A stretch of 64,000 nt of DNA, from assembly GCF_030272615.1 (NCBI RefSeq), contig NC_081410.1, positions 568,619,152-568,683,151 on the forward strand, read 5' to 3'. Below the pieces are notes generated by a model. That model searched no databases, had not been told where the DNA came from, and worked only from the letters and a program-made list of their open reading frames with translations. This stretch comes from Cryptomeria japonica. Its lineage: Eukaryota > Streptophyta > Pinopsida > Cupressales > Cupressaceae. The position numbers and the translations under genes were made by a program. This document shows, one piece after another, positions 23,756 to 35,670 of the stretch. Within the stretch, counting starts at the first letter, position 1. The number at the start of each line of letters is the position of its first letter.

Positions 23756-25330
23756 TGATGTAGAGGGTTTGGGATGTTATACTAGTTTCTTGGTTTTTAC
23801 TCAAAAAAGGGTCTCCACTTGGTATCACCTAATGGACCAATGTCTTTAACTTTCTCAAGGTGTCTAGAGCTTTCCCTAGATCCTTCCCAAGGATCTCTTC
23901 ACTCAGGACAACTCACAACTGACAAGGAGTCATCTACCCCTAAGGTTCCAACCCTTCAACCAAGGACACCTAACATCCTTAAACGCCAAGCAATAGGATC
24001 TTTACACAAAAGATGGAATCTAACCTATGTGAGTGTTTACACTTGTGTTATATGGTATTTTCATTGATCTTGACCCCTTAGATGGGTGTTTACTAGCCCT
24101 TTGTGTCTTTTCCCCTTTTGGACCTAGGAAATAGGGCTATAAGCAATTAGACCTCCATTCTTGCTTTTATTCATTTGTCTCACAACCTATTTGAAAAATC
24201 CCCTGAATAAATTTGATATTCAAATACCCTTTTGGGCATTCTACAAGATTCCAAACTTTTGCATTGGGTTTTGAGTACGGATAGTCAAACCCTACTGACC
24301 CTATTTAGCCTCTTCTAACCGGTATTGGGGTTTAAGGTCTACAAAGCTTCACTAGTCACAAAGGAATGAAAGTATAACAATTGACAAGGGTCCAAACTTG
24401 TCCAAGGGTCCTTCTCATGCCAATTTTGACCATCCTTCAATCTGTTGTTCAAGGTTTCCACCCTCTTTTCCTACTGCACCGACTTGCCACATGAGCAATG
24501 TCAAGCCTAGGGTATCATCTTAGGAAAGACAAATGAAACTTCCTATCTCCAAAACCACTCGAAACATCTAGTATTCATGAAAAATAAACATCCTCCTAGG
24601 TTTTAGATTTATCCCATAGAGAGATGTTGATTTGTGTCACTGTTTGCATTCAAACCCTGGTTTTGATGGTTTTGTCAGGCCAGTGGGAGAGGAAATTTAG
24701 TTTCTTCCAAACCTGAAGGCTTCAAGACCTTAGATAAACTCCAAATAGATGGTGAACCTCTATTATAACTTTCCAAAATTTTAATTCATTCTGACCATTA
24801 ATAGGGAATTATGCAAGAACAAAAAACTCAAGAAAAATGCAAGAAATCACAACAACCGTTTGCTTTGAAAACAAGAAATTCATTCAATATCATCTCTAAT
24901 TAGTAGGCATCATTCCTCTAGGCTTATATCATGCCAAGGAAATCCTCCAAATACCTCCAATGCATACATTCAACCAACTAAGTGTTGGGATAATCGCATT
25001 TCAAAACCTTGCAAGAAAAGTTGCTTAAGACAATAGCGCAACTTTGCAACTTTTGTCAACTTTCTACAATTCGGTCTTGCCTTCACACCAAAGGTCAAGA
25101 ATGAACATGCCAAACATTTCAGACCCCTAAACATCAAAAGTACATATAAAATTCCCATACAAGGCCTTTGACCAAGTTGACACACCTTGGGGCCTTAAGG
25201 CTTATTATACTGCGTAGACCTAATCAATAGGCCTTCAAACACACACATTGCACATCCTATTCAAATGAATTAGAATGATGTAGACACATGAAAAAATGAA
25301 GTAAACAAATGTTCTATTTCCCCTGCACCA
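23756..25330 (-). repeat. Chromovirus LTR, copy 2 (shared middle LTR)
   Basis: Same ends as copy 1 (TGATGTAGAGGG...CCCTGCACCA), 1575 bp. It acts as the 5' LTR of copy A and the 3' LTR of copy B. A PPT (AGGGGAGTATGG on the minus strand) lies at its right side, belonging to copy B. Point differences from copy 1 are scattered along its length, so the LTRs are not recently duplicated. Confidence 0.85.
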
Positions 25331-25372
25331 TACTCCCCTAGACAAGAATACTCAAGTCCATTGAATTGCCAA

Positions 25373-28300
25373 CTAGTTGATTGTAGTTCCATGCTTGAGG
25401 ATATCACTTTCACTCATCCAAGTAGCTTCAGACTCAAGAAGTCCCTTCCATTTGACTAGATAGTATTTGTATACACCTTTCCTTGTTTGTTTGATCATCT
25501 TGGAGTCAATAATGCACTCCAATTCTAATGGCTTTATAGGCAGTAGATCCTTCATCCACTCTACATCCTCTTGCTCAAGAGATGAATCAGGTGCTGCATC
25601 TGTTAAGGATCCTTTGAAGGCTATCACATCACATACATTGAAGATGGGAGATATTCCCAAGTCTGCTGGAAGTTCAACTTCATATGTATTGTTGCCAAAT
25701 TTATGAACCACCTAGAGGGGTCCTATCTTCTTCATGAGAAGTTTAGAGGGTTGGCCTTTAGGTAACCTTTGTTTCCTTAGGTGAGCCATCACCAAATCCC
25801 CTACTTTGAACTGAACATCTCTCCTCTTAATATATGCTCTAAGTTTATATTTATTAGCACTTTGTTGAAGTGAAGCCTTAACTTGTTCATGAATCTCCTT
25901 CATGATGACAACAAAATCTTCTCCTTGGGCAGTCCTTTTGTCCATGCCTCCAAGATCTCTAAGTTAAAGTATCCCTCTGGGATGTAGGCCATACACAACC
26001 TCAAATGGACTTCTCCCTGTGCTCATGTTGATTGAATCATTGTATGCATATTCAGCTTGTCCAATCACTAAATCCCAACTTTGTCCATGCTACTTGGTAA
26101 GACATCTAAATAGATTGCCAAGGGATCTATTAACCACCTCAGTTTGTCCATCAGTTTGAGGGTGGTATGCTGATGAAAATGACAGATTGGTACCTAATTT
26201 CTTCCAGAGAGTCATCCAAAAATGACCAACAAAATTGGAGTCTCTATCAATGACAATATTGAGAGGTAATCCATGTATCCTTACAACTTCTTTGAAGAAA
26301 AGGCCTGCAATATGAGATGCATCATTTGTGCATTTACATGGCACAAAATGAGCCATCTTGTTGAACCTATTGACAATTACAAAGACACTATCAAACCCCC
26401 TAGGAGTTTTGGGCAATCCAAGTACAAAATACATACTAAGGCTTTCCCAAGGCCTAGTAGGAATCGGTAAAGGCTGATACAAACCAGCATTGGTTGAAAT
26501 TTGTTTTTCCCTTTGATAAATAGGACAATGCTCCACAAATATTCTTACCTCTTCCTACATCTTGGGCCAAAAATAAAGCCTTGATACCTTCTCTAAGGTT
26601 TTGTCCAAACCAAAATGACCTCCAAGACTGCCATTGTGTTTCTCTCTAATGATATTCTCCCTCATAGAACATTGAGGAATGCATAATTGATGCCCCTTGA
26701 AGAGGAATCCATCCTGCAACATAAAATTAGAAAAATCAACATGAAAAGAGTCAACAAACTTAGTACATACATCATAAGAATCCTTGAAATGATGATCCTC
26801 CTTGTACATGGCCTTAAGAGAGTCAACACCAATAGTTTTCAATTGAATTTGTTGGACAGTCAGAGTTCTCCTGCTCAAAGCATCTGGAACCTTATTAGTC
26901 ACACCCTTGTTGTGCTTGATGGTAAAGGTGTAAGGTTGGAGTTGTTCAACCACTTGATGTGCCTTTGGTTCAACTTCTCTTGCCCATTAAGAAAACTCAA
27001 TGCATGGTTATTAGTATAAACAATAAACTCTTTTGGAAGAAGGTAATGGTGCCACTTTTTGAGTGCTTGCACCATGGAATAAAGCTCCAAATAATAGGTT
27101 GAATACCTCTGTTTAGCCTCATTCAACTTCTCTGAAAAATAATACCACTGGATGTCCTTCTTGACTAAGGACTGCACCTATTGCCTTCTTTCTTGCATCA
27201 CATTCAACTATAAAAAGTTGATCAAAACTAGGGAGGCTCAAGGTGGGAAGTTTTGCAACCTTCCTCTTCAAAATATCAAAGATTTGGGCTGCTTGCTTTG
27301 TCCATTCAAACCTGCATTTGATTCCTCCTTTTATAGTGTTAAGGATGGGAGCATAAATATGACTTAAGCCCTTGATGAACTTTCTATAAAAATTAGCCAA
27401 TCCATGAAAGATCCTAACATGACCTACTATCCTAGGTGTAGGCTAATTTACAATAGAATCAACCTTAGAAAGATCCATTTTCAAACATCCATTTTAAACT
27501 AGAAAGCCTAGATACACCAACTCATTTTTCATGAATTCACACTTCTCTAGATTGATTGCCAATTTTTCCTCATGAAGCTTCCTCAAAACCTGATCCAAAT
27601 GTTTCAAATGGTCCTCCTTGGACTTGATAAACACCAAGATGTCATCAAGATAAACAATAACAAATTTTCCAATGAAGTCTGCCAACACCTCATTCATGAG
27701 GCGCATAAAAGTACTAGGTGCATTTGTGAGGCCAAATGGCATCACCATCCACTCATATATGCCCTCATTGGTTTTAAATGTTGTCTTTCAATTATCACCA
27801 GGTCTGATTCGGATCTAATGGTAACCTGGATTCAAATCAATCTTTGAAAAGTAGCATGACCCTCCAAGATAGTCCATTAGGTCTGCAATCCTAGGCATAG
27901 GAAACCGGTACCTAATTGTGATCTTGTTGATGGCTCTAGAATCATTGCACATCCTCCATGTTCCATGTTTTTCTGGTAGCAAAACAATGGGTATATCACA
28001 TGGGCTCAAAATATTCCTAATCAACCCCTTATCCAAAAGGTCTTTCACTTGTCTTGCTATCTCCTCATTCTTACTAGGACCCATCTTGTAGGCAGCTTTA
28101 TTAGGCAAGGTCATTCCAGGGATTAGATCAATTTGATGACTGATTTCTCTGATGGGAGGCAAGTTATCAGGCATGTCTTTGGCCACAACTCCCTTATATA
28201 TAGCCAACATGGTTTACACTTCACTAGGAATCTCTCCTTTCTCACCATTTCCTTGCTCAGACTCATCTATTGGGTGTAAAACTAAAGCATAGCCTTGGGT

Positions 28301-28484
28301 CTCTTCTTATTTGAGGACTTCCAAAAAATCCTTTCCACTAAGAAACATGACATGTGGACTAACAATCTTCTCTTCCCCTTGATTATGTAAATGATCCATC
28401 CTAAATTGTCTACCATTCTTGGTAATGACATACACATTTTTCTCACTATCATGCTGTGGTTTGAAATCATACTGCCAATGGTCT
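25373..28484 (-). pseudogene. Chromovirus pol, internal copy B (5'-deleted)
   Basis: Contains RT (YLDD within 27748-27494), RNase H (27400-26899), integrase finger and core (26953-26090, with [17 protein letters not shown]) and chromodomain YLVKWKGLLESEATW (25711-25373). Most blocks lie in one frame with isolated stops and one local shift near 27180. The coding sequence stops abruptly near 28485, where it joins LTR sequence. Gag, zinc knuckle and protease are missing. It is very similar to copy A throughout, but keeps some motifs that copy A has lost. Confidence 0.85.
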
Positions 28485-29420
28485 TCAATTGTCTAAGGGT
28501 ATTTCTCATTCCAAGTTTGGCCATCCTTCAATCTATTATTCGAGGTTTCCACCCTCTTTTCCTACTGCACAGGCTTGCCACATGAGCGATGTCAAGCCTA
28601 GGGTATCATCTTAGGATAGACAAATGACATTTCCTGTCTTGAAAACCACTAGGAACATCTAGTATACTTGAAAAATCAACATCCTCCCATGTTTCAGATT
28701 GATCCCATAGAGAGATGTTGATTTTTGTCATTGTTTGTATCCAAACCCTAGTTTTGAGGGTTTTGTCAGGCTAGTTGGATAGATAATTTAGTTTCTTCTA
28801 AACCCGAAGGCTTCAAGACCTCAAATCAAATCCAAATGGATGGTGAACCTCTGTTACAACTTTCCAAATGTTTAATTCATGGCCACTATTCATAGGGAAT
28901 TATGCAAGAACATAAAACTCAAGAAAAATACAAGAAATCACAACAACCATTTGCTTTGAAGACAAGAAATTCATTCAATATCATCTCTAACCAGTAGGCA
29001 TCATTCCTCTAGGATTATACCATGCCAAGGAACTCCTCCAACTACCTCCAATGCATATAATCAACCAACTAACTATTGGGATAACCACATTTCAAAATCT
29101 TGTAAGAAACGTTGCTTAAGACAATAATGCAACTTTGCAACTTTTATCAACTTTCTACAATTCGGTCTTGCCTTCACACCAAAGGTCAAGAATGAACATG
29201 CCACACATTTCAGACCCCTAAACATCAAAAGTACATATAAAATTCCCATACAAGGCCTTTGACCAAGTTGACACACCTTGGGGCCTTAAGGCTTATTACA
29301 CTGCCTAGACCTAATCAATAGGCCTTCAAACACACACATTGCACATCATATTCAAATGAATTAAAATGATGTAGACACATGAAAAAATGAAAGAGACACA
29401 TGTCCTAGTGCCCATGCTCA
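28485..29420 (-). repeat. Chromovirus LTR, copy 3 (partial)
   Basis: Homology to the other LTRs begins at about TTTCTCATTCCAAGTTTGGCC and continues to CCCATGCTCA. About 650 bases of the left side present in the other two copies are absent, removed by the deletion that also took gag of copy B. The right end abuts GGGATAGAGATATTAGGGG of the GA array. Confidence 0.8.
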
Positions 29421-29566
29421 GGGATAGAGATATTAGGGGAGATGGAGACATACATTAGGGAAAAGGGGGATAGAGAGAAAGATTAGGGGAGAGGGGGAGA
29501 GAGAGAGATTAGGGGATAGAGGGGGGAGGGGGGAGGGGGGAGGGGGAGAGAGATTAGGGGAGAGGA

Positions 29567-29645
<79 letters not shown>

Positions 29646-29745
29646 TAGATAGAGAGAGAGAGAAAGATTAGGGGAGAGGGGGGAGAGAGAGAGATTAGGG
29701 GAGAGGGGGGAGAGAGAGAATATGGGAGAGGGAGAGATAGATATT
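29421..29745. repeat. GA-rich array with GATTAGGGGAGAG units (right part)
   Basis: Continuation of the array interrupted at 17529, with a (GA)n run at ~29570-29662 including GATA units and several ATTAGGGGAGAGGGG units. It leads directly into the GGGTCATA satellite. Confidence 0.9.
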
Positions 29746-29749
29746 AGGG

Positions 29750-32060
29750 AAGAGGGGTCATATGACCCCTTCGGACCCATAATGACCCAATATGGTGTCA
29801 TAAGGGGTCATCTTTTGTCCGAAGGGGTCATATGGTGTCTTAAAGGGGTTATATGACACAATATGACCCCTTAAGACACAATATGACCCATAGCAACATA
29901 ATTTGGTGTCCTAAGGGGTCATATGGTGTCCTAAGGGATCATAGTACACAATATGACCCCTTAGGATACCATAGGACCCATAATGATCCAATATGGTGTC
30001 ATAAGGGGTCATATGTTGTCACTAGGAGGCATATGGTATCCCATGACCCCTTAGGATACCATATGACCCCTAAAGAAACCATATGGTGTCATATGACCCA
30101 TAACGATACCGTATAGACTCATAAAGGGTCATCTTGTGTCCTAAGGGGTCATATGGTGTCTTAAAGGGGTCATATGACACAATATGATCCCTTAGGACAC
30201 AATATGACCCATAACGACACAATTTGGTGTCGTAAGGGGTCATATGGTGTCCTAAGGGGTCATAGGACACAATATGACCCCTTAGGACACCATAGGACCT
30301 ATAACGACCCAATATGGTGTCATAAGGGGTCATATGTTGTCCTTAGGGGTCATATGGTATCCCATGACCCCTTAGGATACCATATGACCCCTATCGACAC
30401 CATATGGTGTCATAAGAGGTCATATGACCCATAACAACACCATATAGTTTTGTAAAGGGTCATATTATGTCCTAAGGGGTCATATTATGTCCTCAGGGGT
30501 CATATGTTGTATTAAAGGGGTTATATGAAACAATATGACCCCTTAAGACATAATATGACCCATAATGACACAATTGGGTGTTGTAAGGGGTCATATGGTG
30601 TTCTAAGGGGTCATAGGACACAGTATGACCCCTTGGGACACCATATGACCCATAACAATCCAATATGGTGTCATAAGGGGTCATATGTTGTCCTTAGGGG
30701 TCATATGGTATCCCATGACCCCTTAGGACACCATATGACTGCTAACAACACCATATGGTGTCATAAGGGGTCATAAAGGGGTCATATGACCCATAATGAC
30801 TTTGTAAAGAGTCATAAAGGGTCATATTGTGTCCTAAGGGGTCATATTGTGTCTTAAAGGGGTCATATGACACGATATGACCCTTTTGGACATAATATGA
30901 CCCATAACAACACAATTTGGTATCATAAGGGGTCATATGGTGTCCTAAGGGGTCATATGTTGTCCTTAGGGTCATATAGTATCCCATGACCCCTTAGGAC
31001 ACCATATGATCCCTAACGACATCGTATGGTGTCATAAGGGTTCATATGACCCATAATGACACCGTATAGAGTTGTAAAGGGTCATCTTGTGTCCTAAGGG
31101 GTCTTATGGTGTCTTAAAGGGGTCATATGACACAATATGACCCATTAGGACACAATATGACCCATAACGACATAATTTGGTGTCGTAAGGGGTCATATGG
31201 TGTCCTAAGGGGTCGTAGGACACAATATGACCCCTTAGGACACCACAGGACCCATAACGACCCAATATGGTGTCATAAAGGGTCATATGTTGTCCTTAGG
31301 GGTCATATAGTATCCCATGACCACTTAGGACACTATATGACCCCTAACGACTTCATATGGTGTCATAAGGGGTCAAATGACCCGTAATGACACCATATAA
31401 AGTCGTAAATGGTAATATTGTGTCCTAAGGGGTCATATGGTATCTTAAAGGGCTCATATGACACAATATGACCCCTTAAGACACAATATGACCCATAACG
31501 ACACAATTTGCTATCCTAAGGGGTCATATGGTGTCCTAAGGGGTCATAGGACACAATATGACCCCTTAGGACACCATAGGACCCATAACGACCCAATATG
31601 GTGTCATAAGGGGTCATATGTTGTCCTTAGGGGTCATATGGTATCCCATGACCCCTTAGGACACCATATGACCCCTAACAACACCATATGGTGTCATAAG
31701 GGGTCATATGACCCATAATGACATCGTATAGAGTCGTAAAGGGTCATATTGTGTCCTAAGGGGTCATATGGTGTCTTAAAGGGGTCATATGACACAATAT
31801 GACCTCTTAGGACACAATATGACCCACAACGACACAATTTGGTGTCGTAAGGGGTCATGTGGTGTCCTAAGGGGTCATAGAACACAATATGACCCCTTAA
31901 GACACCACAGGACCCATAATGACCCAATATGGTGTCATAAGGTGTCATATATTGTTCTTAGGGGTCATATGGTATCCCATGACCCCTTAGGACACCATAT
32001 GACCCCTAATGACACCATATAGTGTCATAAGGGGTCATAGTTTGTCATAAGGTGGCAAGA
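29750..32060. repeat. GGGTCATA/TATGACCC satellite with 331-bp higher-order period
   Basis: Short ~20-base monomers of the form AGGGGTCATATGGTGTCCTA occur in both orientations. They form a higher-order unit: the landmark GTATCCCATGACC recurs near 30035, 30356, 30707, 30979, 31309, 31640 and 31971 (spacings about 321, 351, 272, 330, 331 and 331). The inverted monomers let each unit fold into long hairpins. Both strands are open for 60-87 codons per unit and give similar peptides (YDPLGHH on either strand), a by-product of the palindromic monomers rather than evidence for protein. Confidence 0.9.
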
Positions 32061-32164
32061 TGAACCATTATTACAATATAAAAAGAAGTGCCAATATTTC
32101 TTACAAAAATTTGACACCTAAGGGGTCATAGGACACAATATGACCACTTAGGATAGAATATGAC

Positions 32165-32177
32165 CCCTTCCCCCCCC

Positions 32178-32220
<43 letters not shown>

Positions 32221-32273
32221 CTAATATCCCTCCCTCTCTCTCCCCCTCTCTCTCTCCCCCTCACCCCCTCTCC

Positions 32274-32324
<51 letters not shown>

Positions 32325-32395
32325 CTCTCTCTCTCCTAATCTCTCTATCTCTCTCCCCTACTCCCCCCTCACCCTCTCCCTAATATCATATACTA
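32165..32395. repeat. CT-rich array, inverted counterpart of the GA array
   Basis: Pure (TC)n at ~32180-32218 and ~32281-32322, with CCCCCTCTCTCTCTCCTAATCTCTC units between and after. Read on the opposite strand these are the same GATTAGGGGAGAG units as at 17.1-17.5 and 29.4-29.7 kb. Confidence 0.85.
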
Positions 32396-33990
32396 ATTTA
32401 TTTATAAATTAATAGATTGTATATTAATATATTATATACTAATAAACAATAGATTAATTATGTGCAAATTTAGTTACTGAATTTACTTATTAAAATCGGA
32501 TATCTGATTGTAGCGGATATCTGATTCTATCAGATATCCAATTTTTGTTGTACAAATTTAAAATTTAAAATTTTGGCTTAGGTTTGCTTTGGGATTTGGC
32601 TTGGAAGTGACAAGCCTAGAAAGTCAACTGAAAAAATGTGTTTTTCAATATTCCTTGATTTTCCAGACTTTACACTGGTGGTTGACAACTTTTTTTATAG
32701 CCAAAAATGATAAAATGAAAAGGGTTTTTTTAGGACATTCTCAGCTTTCCAACAATATAAGGCTTGTTTTATTTTGACTTTAATAAATACTTATTATCTA
32801 TTTTCTAATTGAATTCTGACAAAAGTCCCGATTGATAGATTGATTGAAAAACATTCATAACTTTCAAACGGTATAACATTTTTTAAATCTGAAACATGTG
32901 TTACATCCTATGCTTCATCTACTATAGGGAAAAATGAAAAAAATTTAATTTCATAAGGTTTTGACCAAGTTAAGGTGGTCAGACATAGGAGTTTCTGAAT
33001 TTATGAAAAACTGTAGTAAAACAATCATAAATAATTATTTACTTTATAAAAAATTATAAAAAAATATGTGTCACATCCGGACATGAGTCTAATACTTATA
33101 TTATAAATCTTATAAAAAAATAATATGATTTTATTGTGATTAGGGTGGTCAGACATACGCCTACTTCTTATCTTTTTCCTGAAATTTTAGTACCATTGCA
33201 TTGAAATTTGAAATTTTCATCAAATAGGATTTTTTTTTTCCAAAAAACAACTAGTAGCTTAGAAACTACATTCAATTTTCTATAGATTCTATTCTTACAC
33301 ATTTTAAAAATAATGTTCACAACTTATTCAAATTTTAATGTCAAGTTGCATAACTCGGATTTTTTGAAATTTTATTGCCTCTTAAGGGCCCCATTTTGGC
33401 ACACCATGATCCTGCACATACCCACTTTTCAAATTGTTGATTGATGGTTTTTTCTCTTGTGCGGGGAAAGAGTCATATTGTTATATTTTTTAAGGGAACA
33501 ACATTAAAGTTATTTCAATTTCCTCATAATTTAGAAATTACGTATAGGTAAATACACAACAAAACAACCAATGGAATAATGTCATCATGAATCTATTACC
33601 CTTTTAATTTAACTAAATAAGATATATACAACAATCAGGGTTGCAAAAATATCTCATGATGTGGGGTCTTATGATTTATGTATGTATGTATGTATGTGTA
33701 CACATATGTACATGTAATTGTGCCTACAATAGATAACCCAACAAATGATACAAGAGTGAAAATGTATCTATAAATACAATATTTATTTATTTATTTTTCA
33801 AATAATCTCATATTTTATGTAACCCTTATTCGATTCAATAGAATATTAATGTAACTATTAATAATTAACTGAGTAAATTAATTTTGAGACATTGTATAGA
33901 AGGTTAAGTTTAATTTTATGTCTGATTTGTTTTTAATTTTTAATTTTTTGCTTGGTAAAAGGCCTAAGCCATATTTTATTAATAAATAGT
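32396..33990. other. AT-rich region with GATATC palindromes, no gene
   Basis: At 32489-32546 there are inverted copies of the GATATC motif seen at 16944-17095 (AAAATCGGATATCTGATT and ATCAGATATCCAATTTTT). The string GGTGGTCAGACATA recurs near 32973 and 33145 in similar context. The rest is AT-rich without coding signal; a short (TATG)n occurs near 33680. Confidence 0.5.
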
Positions 33991-34569
33991 ATTACAATCT
34001 CCACTCAATGCGGGTGCCGATAGGAAAGAGCGGAGAGGAGAAAACCTTCAGCCTTGCCTGGGACCATAGGTCCAATCAGTGACTAATAACATTTAATGAT
34101 TTACATATAATCTTTTACATATTCTGCATTCTGGCTGATCAAAAGCCCTTCATAGGTAGCATCTATGATTTACCCGAGGTAGTGTATTTCTGCCAAACTT
34201 CCAAGTTCACTGTTGCCCAATTTGCCATCATCTGATTATCCTGCAAAACAAATTTTCAAAACAATCCCTCTACAAAACCAATCGAACCCTAGTTGCTCTC
34301 AATCGAACCCTAGTTGCTCTCCTCTCTTCCAACTCCGAGGAGAGAGAAGAGAGGTTGCTAGGGTTGATGGTTTTCACTTAGGGGAGACTTTACATTCAAA
34401 AGAGGGGTTGAAACCCACAAGATCCAATCCCACACAATGCAAGATTGGATTCTAAATGAGTTTCAAGGGTTAAGACAGCAAGGCTACCCTCTTTTGTAAA
34501 GAATGTTGATAGAATGATTAGGCTAGGAATGCATAGGAAGTGAGAAAGATTCGCTTATAAACTGAGATA

Positions 34570-34772
34570 GGGATATAGGATGAAGCTGCGGACCTGGAAT
34601 TAGCAGTAAAATGTCGATACGGCGCTGTCCTGCAAATTTGAGCAAAAGTTGATGGGACGATGGCGCTCGGCATGCACACGGTCCTCCGAAAAATCCGCGA
34701 AACGAAGGGGGATCTGTTCGTCTCTGCACAAGGATTCCAGATCTTCAATTTCAGCCGCGTACCTGCAACCTA
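34570..34772 (-). other. Exon-like, relatively GC-rich coding segment
   Basis: On the minus strand an acceptor-like TTTTTTGTGTGTAG leads into an open segment reading CRYAAEIEDLESLCRDEQIP and further to a TAA, about 55 codons. Codon third positions and overall GC are higher than the flanks, unlike the surrounding repeats. No family is recognised. It could be the terminal exon of a decayed cellular gene or captured sequence. The region just left (33990-34480) shows a direct GAACCCTAGTTGCTCTC duplication and a GAGAGAGAAGAGAGG palindrome, but no gene. Confidence 0.3.
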
Positions 34773-35267
34773 CACACAAAAAAGCGAAGACGATTGGGGG
34801 GTTAGGGATTAGGGGTTTGCCTTTAGGTCAAACCCCGGTTTTGGAATTAACCAAGAAATGAGAAATGCTGTAAATGTAAATGATTGTAATGTAAAACAAG
34901 TACTAATACCATGTTGTAAGGATGTTTGTATCCTTATATGCGAAGGTATAGATGTTGTTGTTGGTTGTATGTTGTAGTATGTGATCTCCTCTTCAATGGT
35001 TGAATCCTTGTCTTGAATGCAACACTTAGCCTTGAATGGAGACTTAGAAGGAATGCTTGAATGCTTGAATGCTTGAATGCTTGAGTATCGTTTCCACATA
35101 TGTTCATCCTCTACCCAAAATGAGAGAGAAAATGTAGTTTATATACTTGTCAATTAGGGCTGATAGACTGATTTTCCCGACCTTAGGCCGACCAAGAAAC
35201 AATAATTTCCAATTTGCAAACAAAAAGACTCGAGACCCCATAGGAGACCGGGCCCAAAATAGGGCCA

Positions 35268-35330
35268 GGGACCAGGGCGCTGGGTGCCCTGGTCCTGAAG
35301 GACCAGGGCACTGGGCGCTCTGGTCCCACC
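35268..35330. repeat. GC-rich inverted repeat (CCAGGGCGCTGGG...)
   Basis: ACCAGGGCGCTGGGTGCCCTGGTCC and GGACCAGGGCACTGGGCGCTCTGGT-like halves flank TGAA, giving a long stem and further inner stems. A degenerate equivalent is seen at ~60,685-60,740 (CCATGGTGCTGGACACCATGG). Confidence 0.7.
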
Positions 35331-35357
35331 TCCCGGGACAACAGGGTGCAAAGGAGG

Positions 35358-35670
35358 TTCAGGCCAGGGTGCTTGAAAAATGTAGTTTTTAGTGTCGTGA
35401 GCAAGTTTCGGGGTCTCCATTCAAGTTGCGTGTTGTGTCGCCATCGTGAAGACCGAAATGCAGTCGAAATAGCAAGTGTCGCAATTTTAGGATGCTACAG
35501 GGACCATAGTTGCCCAATTGACCATTTTTCAGGCCAGGGTGCTTGAAAAATGCAGTTTTTAGTGTCGTGAGCAAGTTTCGGGGTCTCCATTCAGGTTGCG
35601 TGTTGTGTCGCCATCGTGAAGACTGAAATGCAGTCGAAATTGCAAGTGTCACAATTTTAGGACTCTACAA
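35358..35670. repeat. Tandem duplication with 170-bp period
   Basis: Unit 1 starts TTCAGGCCAGGGTGCTTG at 35358 and unit 2 repeats it at 35528. The units match nearly base for base through GGGGTCTCCATTCA and GTGTCGCCATCGTGAAGAC to ATTTTAGGA. The second unit ends after CTCTACA. Confidence 0.9.

Larger units (their letters stand above)
17530..29420 (-). mobile_element. Chromodomain Ty3/gypsy block: LTR-internal-LTR-internal-LTR
   Basis: An 11.9-kb insertion into the GA array. Three LTR copies (17530-19105, 23756-25330, and partial ~28485-29420) alternate with two internal regions, both reading on the minus strand. The flanking 5-mer GGGAT occurs at 17525-17529 and 29421-29425, compatible with a target duplication, though the GA-rich context makes a chance match likely. 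The structure fits a tandem element produced by unequal LTR recombination. The second internal region lost its gag/protease part together with the start of the third LTR, at a junction near 28485. Confidence 0.85.

Noticed and set aside
17525-29425. GGGAT as proven target duplication of the Ty3 block
   Set aside because: It matches on both sides, but GGGAT is frequent in the GA/GATTAGGGG array, so I keep it only as compatible evidence.
29853-32022. Repeated 60-87 codon ORFs with MTQYDPLGH-like starts on both strands
   Set aside because: They recur with the satellite period on both strands and carry no independent coding evidence.
29750-32060. Possible CRISPR-like array
   Set aside because: There are no unique spacers between constant repeats; the monomers are contiguous, inverted and degenerate, and the DNA is eukaryotic.
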